From positions 13,233,415 through 13,297,414 of the forward strand of contig OY365810.1 in the NCBI GenBank assembly GCA_959347315.1: DNA of 64,000 bases. The letters are read 5' to 3'. This DNA is from Bimastos eiseni (Eukaryota > Annelida > Clitellata > Crassiclitellata > Lumbricidae). The notes under the pieces are model-generated. The model saw only the letters and a program-made list of their open reading frames with translations, was not told the DNA's origin and did no database searches. This document shows, one piece after another, positions 10,340 to 23,006 of the stretch; position 1 is the stretch's first letter; each line of letters begins with the position of its first letter. Position numbers and translations under genes: made by a program.

Positions 10340-10490
10340 TTATCAGTAGAATTTGTGATATTTGAAATCAAATTGCAAAACAGGCAGATGTGGACTTGTT
10401 GTATTTCGGTTAAGCCTGAACCCTCTTCCCTTATTAGGCCTATTGTGACGCGCGACACTCTGACCGTTGGCGCTATATAAAAGTCATCGA
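10340..10490 (+). mobile_element. Dispersed retroelement 3' piece
   Basis: 10362-10432 is near-identical to 7188-7260. It continues through a unique linker to 'gttggcgctatataaaag' at 10465-10482, the same type of tail as the LINE copies. Confidence 0.6.
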
Positions 10491-11655
10491 CGGACAGCAG
10501 AGGCGTAGGAGGACTACGGATGAAGCTGTCTACCTGAAATCTGAGATGGGAGACATCAATGGGTTTCGCCGGAGGCAGACGGCCTCAATACAGACGGCGA
10601 GAATTATGCAAAGATCATCGGGGTGTCAAACAACTAAACCCGACACCGCGAGGCGGATGTCAGAGCCGACTGCCCCTTCCATCTCTACGACCCACAGACA
10701 AGAAATTCATGAATCAGTTGAAGATTTGGTCTGGACCGGCTGGTTGACACGGATCATGAATAGGGGACAATTCCGATACGAATGACGCAACCCACTAGGC
10801 GGTATAGCGATAATAATTAAATCCGATCCCTGGGACCTGGTGCACGTCTATGACACTGGCAAGGCCCAGTCATGACAGCCGCTAGTCAAACGTTAACGGT
10901 ACACCCCTAGAAATTTACGTTATGCTAGGGACATCAAGATCCGACCAACCCGGTTTAGGAATAGTTTCAGCAGGTGATTTGTCGTCCAATAGAGATACGA
11001 GTTTTTGCGTTTGGGAGGGCGAAGGAAATCGCCTCTAGAAGGGTTCTTATAGTGTAGCAAGGAAAGGAACAGGGACTTGTTTCGGAACTGGGGGAGACGC
11101 TAGGTCGTTCTGACGATAAGGGTAATCAACGTAGTTGGGAATCCCGTCTCCAACGTAAATCAGGGAAACATTTCTAAAAGGACACTAATAACTCCAGTAA
11201 GTGTAGATAGGATGAGTGGTTTAATATCATTAAATATACATATTAAAACCATCAAGTGTGTCGTCTTGCTGAGCTTGGTGATAGAGGAAAGAACCGGCGG
11301 TATTCTCGTCATCTAGAAGAAGGAGTTGGAGAGGGAGAAACCCGCGACACCTATCATAAAGACGCGTGTGGTCAATATATTAATAGACTTAGCTGGTCAT
11401 AACATTAGGCTTCGTTATCAACATCTTTGGCCTTGAGAACCTGCAAAAACCCTCATGTCATGGTCCTCACGCCATCCAATGTTACTACACCTCCCTTAAC
11501 CCACCTCGATCTGTTTTTTCCATCATTTCGTCTCTTCCAATCCATCTCCATTCCACCGCATTCGCTTTCTTGGGCAGTTCGACAGTTTATCTCGCGGTTC
11601 ATTAATCTCACAGATAAATGACGTCAGATTTCGCATCACTTCGGTCGAAAGTGGA
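10491..11655. other. No recognisable gene
   Basis: Unique sequence. The frame at 10546-10785 has no recognisable domain. Confidence 0.45.
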
Positions 11656-11906
11656 ATGAGAGAAGAGAGAAAGAGACCGACAGACAGACAAACAGGCAGA
11701 CAGACAGGCAGAGACAGAGGGAGAAACAGAGACAGAGACGAACAGACAGACAGACAGAGACAGAGGGAGAAACAGAGACAGAGACGAACAGACAGACAGA
11801 CAGACAGAGACAGAGGGAGAAACAGAGACAGAGACGAACAGACAGACAGACAGACAGAGACAGAGGGAGAAACAGAGACAGAGACGAACAGACAGACAGA
11901 CAGAGC
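11656..11906. repeat. GACA-rich minisatellite, about 45-50-bp unit
   Basis: The unit 'gacagagacagagggagaaa' plus 'cagagacagagacgaaca' plus a variable (GACA)n linker repeats about four times. Cys/Leu/Ser-rich and Arg/Asp/Thr-rich frames on either strand derive from it. Confidence 0.9.
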
Positions 11907-13100
11907 AACCTAATGACGCCGGACAGTCACGCTCTTCGACCAATTGCTCGGTCCTGTTCCACAATCGGCCAATCGTTTTACTTGTCCCCGCCCTAGCCAC
12001 TCAATGACCTTAACTGACCTCTCTGGACCCTGGAGGACACTATGGCTGATTGCATTGTCGACAAACGCCTGAATATCGAGTCTACGTCCTATATTCGAAT
12101 TCAGGCGGACGAGGAGACAACACAACAACGACCGTTGTTGTTGTTGTTGTAGTCCGTTGATGTACAACGGTTGTCCCTAGAACGGTTGTCCCTGTGGTAG
12201 ATCGTTTATGTTGTGTTTACGCTTCAACCAAAAGAACTGATAACCTCTGCGGACGCTAACTGTTGACGGTGGACTATGATAAATGGGTGTTTAGATTGTA
12301 GAATCAAATTACTATTTCCATTTTCAATATATATATATATACATATATATATTATATATATGACAGTATGGAGATATGATCACATAATTATATATGTTTC
12401 TTTTGTGACTGTTCCATCCGATTTAATCCAAAAACTTCTAATGCGCCATCGTTAAAATCCATGACGTCACTCGACTTGCAAGCAAGACTACGTAAGGAAA
12501 GCTTTGTTATGTGTTGAACAAAGACAACAAAGAAACCAACTTAAACAGAAATTAATTATCAGCGAAATCGTCAGTTATTGTCGCGAACAGTCGAACTTAA
12601 CCTAATATTGTAATTTTTTTATCAACGGATGGCGTAAGTGTGCAAAGTGCCGCCAAAGTTCAAAATGAAGTGCGTCACGTGAAGTCGTGGATGTTGCCTA
12701 ATTAAAAGACGCGATCATGACATTTGTAGCTTACGATTACGATGGTGATTGTTATATAGGCCTGCAAGGGGGACGCCTGCAGTCAGGGTGGTCGGGGCAA
12801 TAATTATAATTATGACATCAGTTAGCTTTACACGAGAAATAAATCCGCATCAGTATCTGAAGAGATCAGATAGCAGCCACAGCCACCACGAGATTTTCAT
12901 AAGCGGTCTAACCGCTATAGAGACGGTGCCTAACCGTGTAGCTAAAATACGTATAGCTGTATTTTAATTTGGAATAACTTCTCATGCCGCACTTTGGTTT
13001 AGAAGACATATTAATAATATGGATGTAGCGTTTAGACAGGGAACAGACAGCCAGATATACGAAGATTATAATTTAAAAAAATTATAATACTACATGTATA
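11907..13100. other. No recognisable gene; small repeats
   Basis: Contains (GTT)n at 12131-12149, a tandem copy of 'aacggttgtccct' at 12167-12192, and an (AT)n patch at 12327-12362. No protein similarity recognised. Confidence 0.45.
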
Positions 13101-13104
13101 TGAA

Positions 13105-13205
13105 TGTGAATAATCGTAAATATATATATATATACACTACATATATATATCACATGTAGCATATATACATACATATATATATATATATATGCTACATGTA
13201 ATATG
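13105..13205. repeat. AT-rich inverted repeat around 'gctacatgta'
   Basis: TATATA runs flank 'cacatgtagcatatata' and 'atatatgctacatgta', which are inverted relative to each other and would form a cruciform or hairpin. Confidence 0.6.
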
Positions 13206-13495
13206 TGGTAACCCGCCTCCACTCCGCAGGGTGAGGGCTACCCGCTTTCAACCCTGCTATGGAGAGGAAGCATTGAAGTGGCGCCAAGTGACCGAGCCCC
13301 GGAGACACGCCACGCCGACCGGACGCTCCTGCACTCACCCTGATGTGTCCGAGATGACGATTGCGTGCAGCGAACACTATTACTACTAGGACGGACCTAG
13401 AAGGCTTAGCACGAGACGACCGGCCTCCGACCGACCGACCGACGAAGGGCCTCCGACCTACCGACCGATCGACCTACGAAGGGCTGACGAACCCC
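13206..13495. other. GC-richer island of unknown nature
   Basis: 13206-13380 is noticeably more GC-rich than its AT-rich surroundings and carries open frames on both strands (61-66 residues), without a domain I recognise. 13415-13490 is an imperfect GACC-type repeat (ccgaccgaccgacgaagggc twice). Confidence 0.4.
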
Positions 13496-13694
13496 AGGAT
13501 GATCAGGAGCCACTAATGCAAGACCGATTGCATAATGACGCTTCGAAAAGTCACACCAGCTGACGTATTGTTATCTGACACAGGTCGCGTTCACCCGTTG
13601 CACCAGTCGGGGTTTTTATCCGTCGGACGAGGAGGGCACGGAGGGACGGATGAATGACGATATTCGTTGGACACAATTCCAGAATTAAGTCGTT

Positions 13695-14080
13695 GCTGAT
13701 GAGAGGAGAGGAGACGAAAGGAGAGGAGAGGAGCGCAGAGGAGAGGGGAGAGGAGGATAGGAGAGGAGAGGAGAGCAGAGGAGAGGGGAGAGGAGGATAG
13801 GAGAGGAGAGGAGCGCAGAGGAGAGGGGAGAGGAGGATAGGAGAGGAGAGGAGAGCAGAGGAGAGGGGAGAGGAGGATAGGAGAGGAGAGCAGAGGAGAG
13901 GGGAGAGGAGGAGAGGATAGGAGAGGAGAGCAGAGGAGAGGGGAGAGGAGGATAGGAGAGGAGAGGAGAGGATAGGAGAGGGGAGAGGAGGAGAGGATAG
14001 GAGAGGAGAGCAGAGGAGAGAGAGGAGAGCAGAGGAGAGGCGAGCAGAGGAGAGCAGAGGAGCGGAGCGGAGAGGAGAGA
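13695..14080. repeat. GAGAGG polypurine minisatellite
   Basis: Nested units such as 'ggagaggaggataggagagg' with 'gagcagaggagagggg' repeat for about 385 bp. The long minus-strand Ser/Pro/Leu frames (210-230 residues) are shadows of this array. Confidence 0.9.
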
Positions 14081-14242
14081 ATGAGAAAAAGAAAACAGTC
14101 AATCGGATCAATCCGTACATTGTTGGGACAGAGAGATAGGGAAAAGAGATGCACGTGATAGGGCATAAAGAAACAATGAAAGCGACGGAAATGAAAAAGG
14201 AAACAAAGAATGAAGAAGAACAAAGAGGGAGGGAGGAAGTCA

Positions 14243-14360
14243 CCAGATAGAGACAGTTATAGAAGGATATAGAAGAACAGATAGAGACAGTTATAGAAGG
14301 ATATAGAAGAACAGATAGAGACAGTTATAGAAGGATATAGAAGAACAGATAGAGACAGGC
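14243..14360. repeat. 34-bp minisatellite, three copies
   Basis: 'agatagagacagttatagaa' followed by 'ggatatagaagaac', three near-identical copies and a partial fourth. Confidence 0.9.
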
Positions 14361-14820
14361 AAAGGTGAAGTCACAACGAGAAAGACAAACATGATTCAAT
14401 GGCGGTTCTCGTGGGCTTAGATTCAGATAGATTAGTATTGACGATGAATTTACAATCAGCCAGATGCATGCATGCATGCATTATATGATACAATAATTCA
14501 TAATGTGAATGATTCGATTGTTTTGTATGTATCTTATATGCAAAGCAGCAGCAGCAGCAGCTGTCCAATGCAGGTCCAGTTGGTTACGCATGCAGATGGC
14601 GAATTCATTTCATCTTATCAAATTACTTATTTTACGATTGAATTGACTCATCCATCCATCTGTTTCTGTATGTTGTGTGTCGATTCATTAATCTGTCCGT
14701 CCGTCGGTTTATTTATTTATTACTTCACATGATTTGAAAATCTAATCTTATCAGCCCTTGCTATCTTACCACGGGTTCTTCACTAAAAACTGATAACACT
14801 GCGCTTTCACAAACCCTATC
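14361..14820. other. No recognisable gene
   Basis: Unique sequence with (ATGC)4 at about 14465-14480, (CAG)5 at 14547-14560 and TCCATCC/TTTA runs. Confidence 0.4.
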
Positions 14821-14822
14821 TC

Positions 14823-14861
<39 letters not shown>

Positions 14862-14965
14862 GACGACGATTACTTGAAAACGATGAAGATGACAACGATG
14901 ACGACGACGATGATGACGACGATGATGACGGTCATGATGAAGATGACGATGTCGATGACAATGCT
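14821..14965. repeat. (GAT)n/(GAC)n microsatellite
   Basis: Pure gatgatgat run at 14823-14860, then a mixed gacgacgat run. Confidence 0.9.
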
Positions 14966-15274
14966 TTCCCTCTCTCCATCACCTCTTTCGCCACCTACGT
15001 TTTAAGCACCATCTTCCATATCCGTCCAATTGCCTGCTTCTCTGAACGGTTAGATCTTGACCTCGATCGGATTCTGATCTTAGCTGCCCATCGATTTGTT
15101 TTAACCGAGCGCCTGTGACTAATCTGGTTCCCCGACTTGAGATTGCGATTTCGACTGAGATCTAGGGAAGCCCGTAATGAACTATTGGGATTTAACTGGT
15201 AATATGATGTTGCTTTTTAACATTCTGGACAGTAGTTAGCAGTATTTGCAGTTTAAAGAAACTGAGTGATAACA

Positions 15275-15350
15275 AAGATTATTAGTGTTGCCCTCCTCCT
15301 ATATCCAGGTTTGGGACTAACACTGCCAGAATGCAAGCACTTAAGGAATT
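15275..15350 (-). mobile_element. Inverted partial copy of the 113-bp element
   Basis: 'gttgccctcctcctatatcc' and 'aggtttgggactaacactgc' are the reverse complement of the core seen at 5885-5935 and 50745-50795. Confidence 0.6.
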
Positions 15351-15860
15351 CCATTCCATTCACTGCAAAAGTAATTTAATTAAATTAAATTATGTACAGC
15401 AGTTAGTTAGCGGAGCGTCGAATCAGCATATTCGCTGATCGGTTACAATATTATCTAAAAATTATTGTCATGTTGTTTTTTTTTGTTCCTTACACAAACT
15501 GTCGCAGAACACATCTGATTTTCGTTCCAATTTATCATCTGAAACAGATGCCCTTCTGCGTCTTCAATCATGTTCTCAATTCCCCAAGAGTCTGTTGGCT
15601 GGTATATATAGGAAGTCCTCCTCATATTATTTGCAAATCTTTCCATTCCACGATTATATGTCCGTCTTCTGCACTGATACATAGCGTCACCATCCCGACC
15701 CTGGATGAAGGATCACGCGACTGACGGTTGCAGCTATAGCAACCTTAAGAAGTGTGCTAGAGGACAGGCCATGCGATTTCAGAACTATGAACAATCTTAG
15801 GAACACGCAACTACTCTGTCGACCGTTTTCTTCCGTGGGTCAGCACTGGTCACAAATTCC
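15351..15860. other. No recognisable gene
   Basis: AT-rich unique sequence. The small frames at 15455-15724 have no recognised similarity. Confidence 0.4.
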
Positions 15861-15863
15861 GGT

Positions 15864-15865
<2 letters not shown>

Positions 15866-15946
<81 letters not shown>
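15866..15946. repeat. (GA)n microsatellite
   Basis: About 40 uninterrupted GA units. Confidence 0.97.
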
Positions 15947-15948
<2 letters not shown>

Positions 15949-16542
15949 CCTGTCCAGTAGGAGTGACGGTGACAGAGGTGTAACTCTCCATTGTCCATTG
16001 GTTATGGGGATTCAGTAATCCCGCAATTTGACTGTATTAAATTGCAGGTTGTTTCTGATGACCCAAATGCCGATTCCTATCACTTGCTATCTCCATAATA
16101 CTGTTGCCCTCCTTTTTACTCCGCTTATTATGTATAGGCATACGTGTCATTCCCAAATTTAAATATCATATTTCTGTATGGATTATGTGCAGATCTGATG
16201 CGCTGACGGCTGCATTATTGTCTAAATGTTCTGAGATTTTCCTATAAGTGTGGTGACGTGTCTGCGATCATGGAGGTGTCTACTAGTCAGTTACAAACAT
16301 GGTCTGGTATTTTTACTTACGCAAGTTAAACAGGCAGAGCGTATTATCGCGCTGTATCGAAGGCCTTGAAGAAGTCTAGAAAAATCAGAGTGATATCAGT
16401 AGCGTTGATAGGTGTTGTTATCAGTTAGAGTAAAGAACTGATGAGTGATATGTGGTTCATTCAAACGTAGATCCATTTAACTGACATATACTGTCCCGGG
16501 TATCGATTCGTGTCTCTTGACCCCAGTAGTCTCCCAACAATG

Positions 16543-16700
16543 AAGGACACGGTGGCCAACTGGATAGACACTCGGACAATGAGACGGAGGATACGGGTGC
16601 TACTCCCATTCAGGCGAGGCAAGGCGTCATCGTATGTTCGCTGTGGAGGGAGGACAATATAAACTGGAGCAGTCAAGGGAAGCAAGTGAGGGCAAGGGTC
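16543..16700 (+). mobile_element. tRNA-derived SINE
   Basis: 'ggacacggtggccaactgga' then 'tagac' gives a good A box (TGGCCAACTGG). 'acgggtgctactcccattc' is a degenerate B box at the expected spacing of about 45 bp. An unrelated body follows. Cloverleaf pairing is not intact, so it is not a tRNA gene. Confidence 0.5.
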
Positions 16701-16719
16701 AACAATATGGTAAGACGTC

Positions 16720-19290
16720 AAAGACCTTTGCTGTCATAAGACGTCCCTAAATATTCTTTTCCTTCCTAGTGCAATTGACTAAATTGGAATGGAAGTAGAG
16801 ATTACTGTCTCAATCATCAGCTTTCAGATTTGAGTCCCCGTCGCATCTCTCAAGATGAACACAGATCGCATCACGGAAGTGCGCCTAAGCACCAAGGCGA
16901 TCATCTTCATCGATAAGAATTCGTCCTCAAACCCATCACACGTGTCTTAATCGATGCACTGAATTGCCCAACCATAGATCTATTAATTCCGCCGGTTTTA
17001 TGTATCTAGGACGCAGATGGATCAGTGGGATGAGCCGGGAAGTGAGATCAAAGTTAAATCACAGACGACGACAACCGTATCCTGGCTCCACGGCCCAATC
17101 ATTAGCGCCACTGTTTCTCTGTAGTTATCGTCGCCGTCTGTTCATGCGATGCTGCAGTCTTTGATTCAACTGAGCGCGTGTACGCACTCAGAGACTTTAC
17201 GATCGTCGGCAAATTGATCTGCGCACGACTGCCTCTGCCAAAAAGCAATGGAAATAAGTGGTAAAGGAAGGACGTGAAGAACTGGAGCGACCTGGTTATC
17301 CACATACTTATTAAACTTCAGTTAAACAACCTGGGGTCAACGTTTACTACAGAAACTGTTGTTGGTGACCACAGATGTAGTGAGGCCTTTAGACCATTTT
17401 ATTCTAAACAGCCTTTTAATATTCAGACTTTGTTGAAAGGTTACAGAGAGCGATTCCCTAACGTAGGGTTTAACTGATCAGTCCTACAATTGGTCAATGT
17501 TTCTACGTCATGGTTGTTCACATAAACATTCAGTTTAATACATGCATGTATTTAAGAATGCCGCATGCATTGTATATAATACCCATGCAATTATAACACT
17601 ACCTTCTACAAGTACATCTCATGTCCGCACGCTCCACCTGCGCCCCTTAGACAACTCATTTGTATCGGGTACCCTGATTGTATGTACACTGTCGGGTGAA
17701 AGACGAGACGGCAAAAAAAGAGGACTGGACACTAGTCCTTATATTCCGAGAAATTGAAAATGAAATGGTGAATATTTCATGGCAGCCCCGACCGATTTAG
17801 CTCATTGGATAAATGAACTGCTCTTTATTCCTCTTCCACTACTTCTCAGAAGATTACCTTTAATCAGAGTAATGCGCTTTCTAGCAGTGGCGCCATGTGC
17901 AGTTTTACTTTCATCCTCGGTGACCTATTAGACTACAGGCTGGATAACCTATGAGGAACATGTGTTGTCATCGACTAAAGCTAGGAATGAAGTAAAATGT
18001 GCTAAGGGCTCTGAGACATAGTTATATGCTAATTGCGTTTACAATTATACCAACCTGCGCAATCATTCCAAAAATAGAACTCCCCATATGCAACTCAGTC
18101 CACTAGAGATGACGTCTAAGTTCCGCCTAAAAGCCTCGCAATCGATAAATCATTGCGCACACGATGCAAGCACCACACTTCCGGCTGGACACCACACTTC
18201 CGGATCGTGTACATTTGCCTAGAAGTCCACAAATGGCTTTTGATCATTTTGCAGAAATGCGCCGCATTCCACGCGTCGGCCCATCTGTCTGTTTTTAATT
18301 ATAAATGGTCTCATTCGTTGTATTCGTTAGGTGGTGAACAGCGCCAGAGACGCCAGGGTGCGTCTAGTGGATGGTGAGCACTAAAAACACTGTTGGATTA
18401 TGTAGCCCTGTTAACACGGTTCGCATGAATACAACAGTAAACTGTCCCTGCTTCCTCCATTTATCTCTGTACGTTTCCATCTGTCATTCTGTATCTCTCT
18501 CTATTTCTCTATCCGTCTCTGTTAGTACGCACACTCAAGCACGTAAGCATAATGTGAAGTCGTAGCAACTTCCACAAATCATATTTTCGAAATCCAAATA
18601 CGGATACATATTTGATCGTTACGACTGAATGGAACTGGTCGCTAGGGGCGCTAATGTGTTTGAACGGACGTTATTGTTTACGGCTCAGATAGATCACGCA
18701 CAAAAATACAATAATATCGCTCACTCGGCTTCATTTTCTTTCATCTTACTTCTTTGTATAACCCTAAATCGTGTGAAATCCGTTTTAATTCCACAAACTA
18801 TTTCTGAAACTTGCTGGCATAATTTGCGATTTCTAACTGGATGTAACTTCTGTTCAGGAGTCGCTTAATTTTCCAAATTCTGCACGTCTTCGAGAGATTT
18901 GGCAGTTTTCTTGTTGCTGGGTATGCGACACTTAAATAGATGGGCTTGGCATGAATAAACCGAACCAGCATTGAGTCATCCACATATCCTTAAGCGCATT
19001 TGCTTTCCTTAATTTTACTTAACATCGTTACGCAATGCACAATACAAATTACAGTTATAAAAAAATTGTAAAATCGATTTAAAATAGAGCCAATTCTATT
19101 CTACATTTGATTTGACTTCTACTTTCATGTTTACTGTCTAATGTAAATGTAATTATCGTTGTAACATTTCCTCTGCTACTAAAAGATTCTCTTAGAAGTC
19201 TGAATTAATGTCAACAAGTATCACAAATAGTCGAGAATAACAACAAAGAAAACAGCCTCTGATAAATTTCTTTGATATGCCGATACAGTC
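16720..19290. other. About 2.6 kb without a recognisable gene
   Basis: Unique sequence. Short frames (about 60-80 residues) show no domain. A small tandem copy of 'caccacacttccgg' lies at 18173-18203. No exon I can defend. Confidence 0.45.
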
Positions 19291-19302
19291 AAGAAGAAAG
19301 CT

Positions 19303-19484
19303 CAGAGGCGCAACTAGAGGTGCTTAAGCAACCCTGAACCAAAAAGTTAACCCGCACAATTTATTCAAATCCGGTAAGTTCTTCCTTTATAGGGAAGGGT
19401 AGGGGTTATATCAGTAAGCTGCCAACGCCTACGACGTTTGTACTATCAGCACCCCCTAACGAAAATGTTCTGGTTGCGCTTCTG
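19303..19484. mobile_element. hAT-like MITE, 182 bp
   Basis: The ends CAGAGGCGCAACTAG (19303-19317) and ctggttgcgcttctg (19470-19484) are inverted with two mismatches. The flanking 8-mers AGAAAGCT (19295-19302) and AACAAGCT (19485-19492) match at 6 of 8, as expected for an old hAT target duplication. There is no coding capacity. Confidence 0.7.
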
Positions 19485-19492
19485 AACAAGCT

Positions 19493-19997
19493 GAAACGTT
19501 TAACACCTGTTGTAGCCCACGTTTAGAGCTACAGATTAACGAACTATAAAACTTTTATCACGTGTCAGTGTCAACGTAGTCTACTTTAATTCCTGTTCAA
19601 TATAGCAGGTTAACTCAGTTCGTCAACGTAAAAAACCCGGTCTAAAACAGCCACGCGGTGGAATTGTAATGATATGCAGCGTAAATCTAGTTATGAACAT
19701 CTTAAAATCAACACCTAACTATAAAAATTAATCCGCACAAGTTTAGAAAATGTGATCGTTATAATGTATTGCGCGTCTTTAGGCCTACAAGTTGGGTCTA
19801 CTCAGCATTCAGTCAGTTGTAATAAAACGAAGTTTATTGGCGACGTGGTTGGTTCACTGTTCAGTAACCATTTGCCTCATGAATATGTATGAACAAATAA
19901 ATAAATATACGACTTTTATGCATGACTTATATGTATGACGCCAATATGTTGGTGGATAGCTTGCACTCAGAGGAGGCAGACCATTTGAGGCACTCAC
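19493..19997. other. No recognisable gene
   Basis: AT-rich unique sequence. Confidence 0.4.
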
Positions 19998-20079
19998 GTA
20001 TATATATATATATATCGACTAGTTTGTCTGAAATGCCAGACCTTTAAGCATTGACTGTAATAATGTAGACATATTATAA

Positions 20080-20114
<35 letters not shown>

Positions 20115-20155
20115 CGTGCGTGTGTGTGTGTGTGTGTGAGTGTGTGTGTGTGTGT

Positions 20156-20186
<31 letters not shown>

Positions 20187-20455
20187 AGTGTGTGTGTGTG
20201 TGTGAGTGCGTGTGAGTGTGTGTGTGTGTGAGTGTGTGTGTGTGTGTGTGTGAGTGTGTGTGTGTGTGTGAGTGCGTGTGTGTGTGTGAGTGTGTGTGTG
20301 TGAGTGTGTGTGTGTGTGTGAGTGTGTGTGTGTGTGAGTGTGTGTGTGTGTGTGAGTGTGTGTGTGAGTGCGTGTGTGTGTGTGAGTGTGTGTGTGTGTG
20401 TGTGAGTGTGTGTGTGTGTGTGTGAGTGTGTGTGTTTGTGCGTGAGTGTGTGTTG
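19998..20455. repeat. (TA)n and compound (TG)n microsatellite
   Basis: (TA)n at 19998-20013 and 20080-20099, then about 350 bp of (TG)n broken at intervals by GAGTG or GCGTG. The long His/Thr and Cys/Val frames here are repeat translations. Confidence 0.95.
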
Positions 20456-20870
20456 TTACTGATGTATAGCAACATATACAGAGATGCACAGAGAGGCAGA
20501 CAAAGAAACAGACAGAGGTAGACATAGATATGGAGAGAGACTGAAAGAGAGGCACACAGCGAGCTGCAAACTGAATGATGAATAGGAAACTAGGAAAGGA
20601 TTAGCCTCTAACGACGGTTCATCTCTGCCAAACGTCGTCTTACTTACAAAGCGGTCGACAATTTATTTAAATTGCATATTAATTGCATTTAAATCTGCAT
20701 AAAAATATTTTAAATACCGAGTTTTAACGATGCAATCGAGATGAAACTATAAATACGATTCGTCTGAATAAGACACTCCTCCAATTAAGTTGCTCCATAT
20801 TATATTATTATTATGCACATATCTAATGCCCACACATCAATTGACAACCGCAGCGCACTTGTGAGTGAAT
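20456..20870. other. No recognisable gene
   Basis: Starts GACA-rich, then AT-rich unique sequence. Confidence 0.4.
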
Positions 20871-20874
20871 AATT

Positions 20875-21225
20875 ATGACAATAATAATAATCATAATAAT
20901 AATAATAAATAATAATAATATCAATTATAATAATTATTATAATGATTATACTACTACTGCTACTTCCCCCTCCATCACTTCACCACTACTACACCCCCAC
21001 TTTCCCCCACTCCACCTACTATTTCCTCTACTACTACTACTCCCCTACTTCCCCCTACTTCCCCTACTACCACTACTACTAGTGGAAATAATATTACTAA
21101 TGCGATTGTCTTCAGAGGCACATTTGCCCTACCACATACTGCCGAGTGATTTTCCGTTCGAGAAAAACATCACATCTCCGGATATTATTTAGATCGCCTG
21201 AATGATTATTAATACCTCGGGCAAA

Positions 21226-21281
<56 letters not shown>

Positions 21282-21320
21282 TAACAACAACAATAATAAT
21301 AATAATAGTGGTGGGTGGTG
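20875..21320. repeat. (ATA)n, (CTA)n and (AAT)n tracts
   Basis: ATA-rich at 20878-20945, CTA/CCCC-rich at 20950-21080, then (AAT)n of about 26 units at 21225-21310 and a short GGT/AGT run to 21360. 21090-21220 between them is unique. Confidence 0.85.
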
Positions 21321-21364
21321 TGGTGGTAGTAGTAGTAGTTGTGGTAGTAGCAGTAGCAGTGATA

Positions 21365-22260
21365 ATCATACTGCATTTACTCCGTTTAATTTAATTCTGC
21401 GGTATGATTAAAATTAGATTACGAGCGTATGATGACAACTTACTATAGAGGACAGGCCTTAGTTGCAGAAATTTCATAAGATTCCTACACAGTAACCGTT
21501 TCCACTTAGAGGTCCATACAGGCCTACACAAAAGTTCCTGCACGGAAATAACGAGAAATTGGTACCTTTACCTTACCGTTGCCTTGTCTTACGCTACTTT
21601 ATCCACGTCACCTTATACCTAAGATTACTTTACCTGGAACGTATTGTACATTGAGACAATAACTCCTCAGACCACCCTCATCGCAGTCACCCCTTTCAGA
21701 ATATAACTGACTTACTTACAAAACACGAACTTGCCGTGTCACGTCTACGGCGCTACATCAATTATTCGATCAAATTACCTCCGATTAGATTAGACGGCGG
21801 AGGATCGCATTAACTTGATCAGAGGCGATGTAATTATCATCCTGGCGTGTCCTGTGGAGTGGCAACGGAGCGTGACAAGCCTTGCCAATAGGTCCTCCAT
21901 CCGGCCCACCAGAAATTCTAACATCGTACTGCAGATGTGAAACTTAACGGGCACCTGTTCATATATTCATCGACCCTATCATCAAAGTTTTCAAACATTA
22001 ATGGACTGAGCGGGCGACATGACCGCTCGCGGTGTCCGCCAGGGGTCGCGTGTGGAGCTGAGGAGGGAAGCGACATCTTGCGGCGCAGACCGGAGTTGCA
22101 TACAAAACTTGAATTTAGCCGAGAGTGGAATGCATTTCGACCGGATGCAGGTTGATGGCGAGCGGCGCAGGCTGGCTTAATTCATCGTAGCATCTCGAGA
22201 ACGGTGTGTCGAATGATAATGACGCCACTTGTCATTCTGCCGTTTGCGCATGTAACAGGC
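21365..22260. other. No recognisable gene
   Basis: Unique sequence. The frame at 21937-22155 carries no domain I recognise. Confidence 0.4.
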
Positions 22261-22261
22261 G

Positions 22262-22501
22262 ATGGAGCAGGAGAGTGAGAGACTGAGGGGGGAGCAGGTG
22301 AGAGAAAGGGCAGGGGTGAACGAGACAGACAGACAGACAGATACAGGCAGACAGACAGATATAATGAAAAAGAGAGGAATGAAGGGAGAAATTTAAAAAT
22401 AGAGAGATTAGCCAGTGAGAGAGAGGAAATGACTGACAGTGGAGAAACACGTAGAGAGTGACACAGACAGACAGGCAGATAGACAGACAAATAGACAGAT
22501 A
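22262..22501. repeat. GA-rich/GACA microsatellite running into the gap
   Basis: GAGA-rich to about 22320, then (GACA) runs at 22320-22360 and 22460-22501, continuing to the gap boundary. Confidence 0.8.
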
Positions 22502-22701
22502 NNNNNNNNNNNNNNNNNNNNNNNNNNNNNNNNNNNNNNNNNNNNNNNNNNNNNNNNNNNNNNNNNNNNNNNNNNNNNNNNNNNNNNNNNNNNNNNNNNN
22601 NNNNNNNNNNNNNNNNNNNNNNNNNNNNNNNNNNNNNNNNNNNNNNNNNNNNNNNNNNNNNNNNNNNNNNNNNNNNNNNNNNNNNNNNNNNNNNNNNNNN
22701 N
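22502..22701. other. Assembly gap, 200 N
   Basis: Exactly 200 undetermined bases. The round size suggests a placeholder. The left flank is a GACA/GATA microsatellite, so the missing piece is probably more of it. Confidence 0.95.
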
Positions 22702-23006
22702 TGAAGATAGACTTGTTTATCATAGAGTCACGTGGCAAAATTATTTCGGTATTGAATCAAAGTTAACCCAATGAGACGGATACAGTCATGGAACGGGATA
22801 AGAAGAGAAATGGGATAGATGGGCGTATAATATAGGTAGGTTATATATGTAACCAGAAGAGATGGGTAGATAGATGATAGTTGAAACTCTGGAAAATGGT
22901 TGGATACATGTATAGATAGATATAACTGAATGAGTTGGAAAGATGATGGAACTGTCACTGAGTATACAATCTAATCTAAGTCTAACTTTATTAACGTAAA
23001 ACAGAA

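Noticed and set aside
13692..13722. Possible hammerhead ribozyme core (ctgatgag...cgaaa)
   Set aside because: The intervening bases are GA-only and cannot form stem II. A chance match at the edge of a purine repeat.
13551..14243. 230- and 210-residue Ser/Leu/Pro frames
   Set aside because: Translation of the GAGAGG minisatellite on the opposite strand.
20019..20555. His/Thr-repeat frames of 133-178 residues and a Cys/Val frame on the other strand
   Set aside because: Artefacts of the (TG)n microsatellite.
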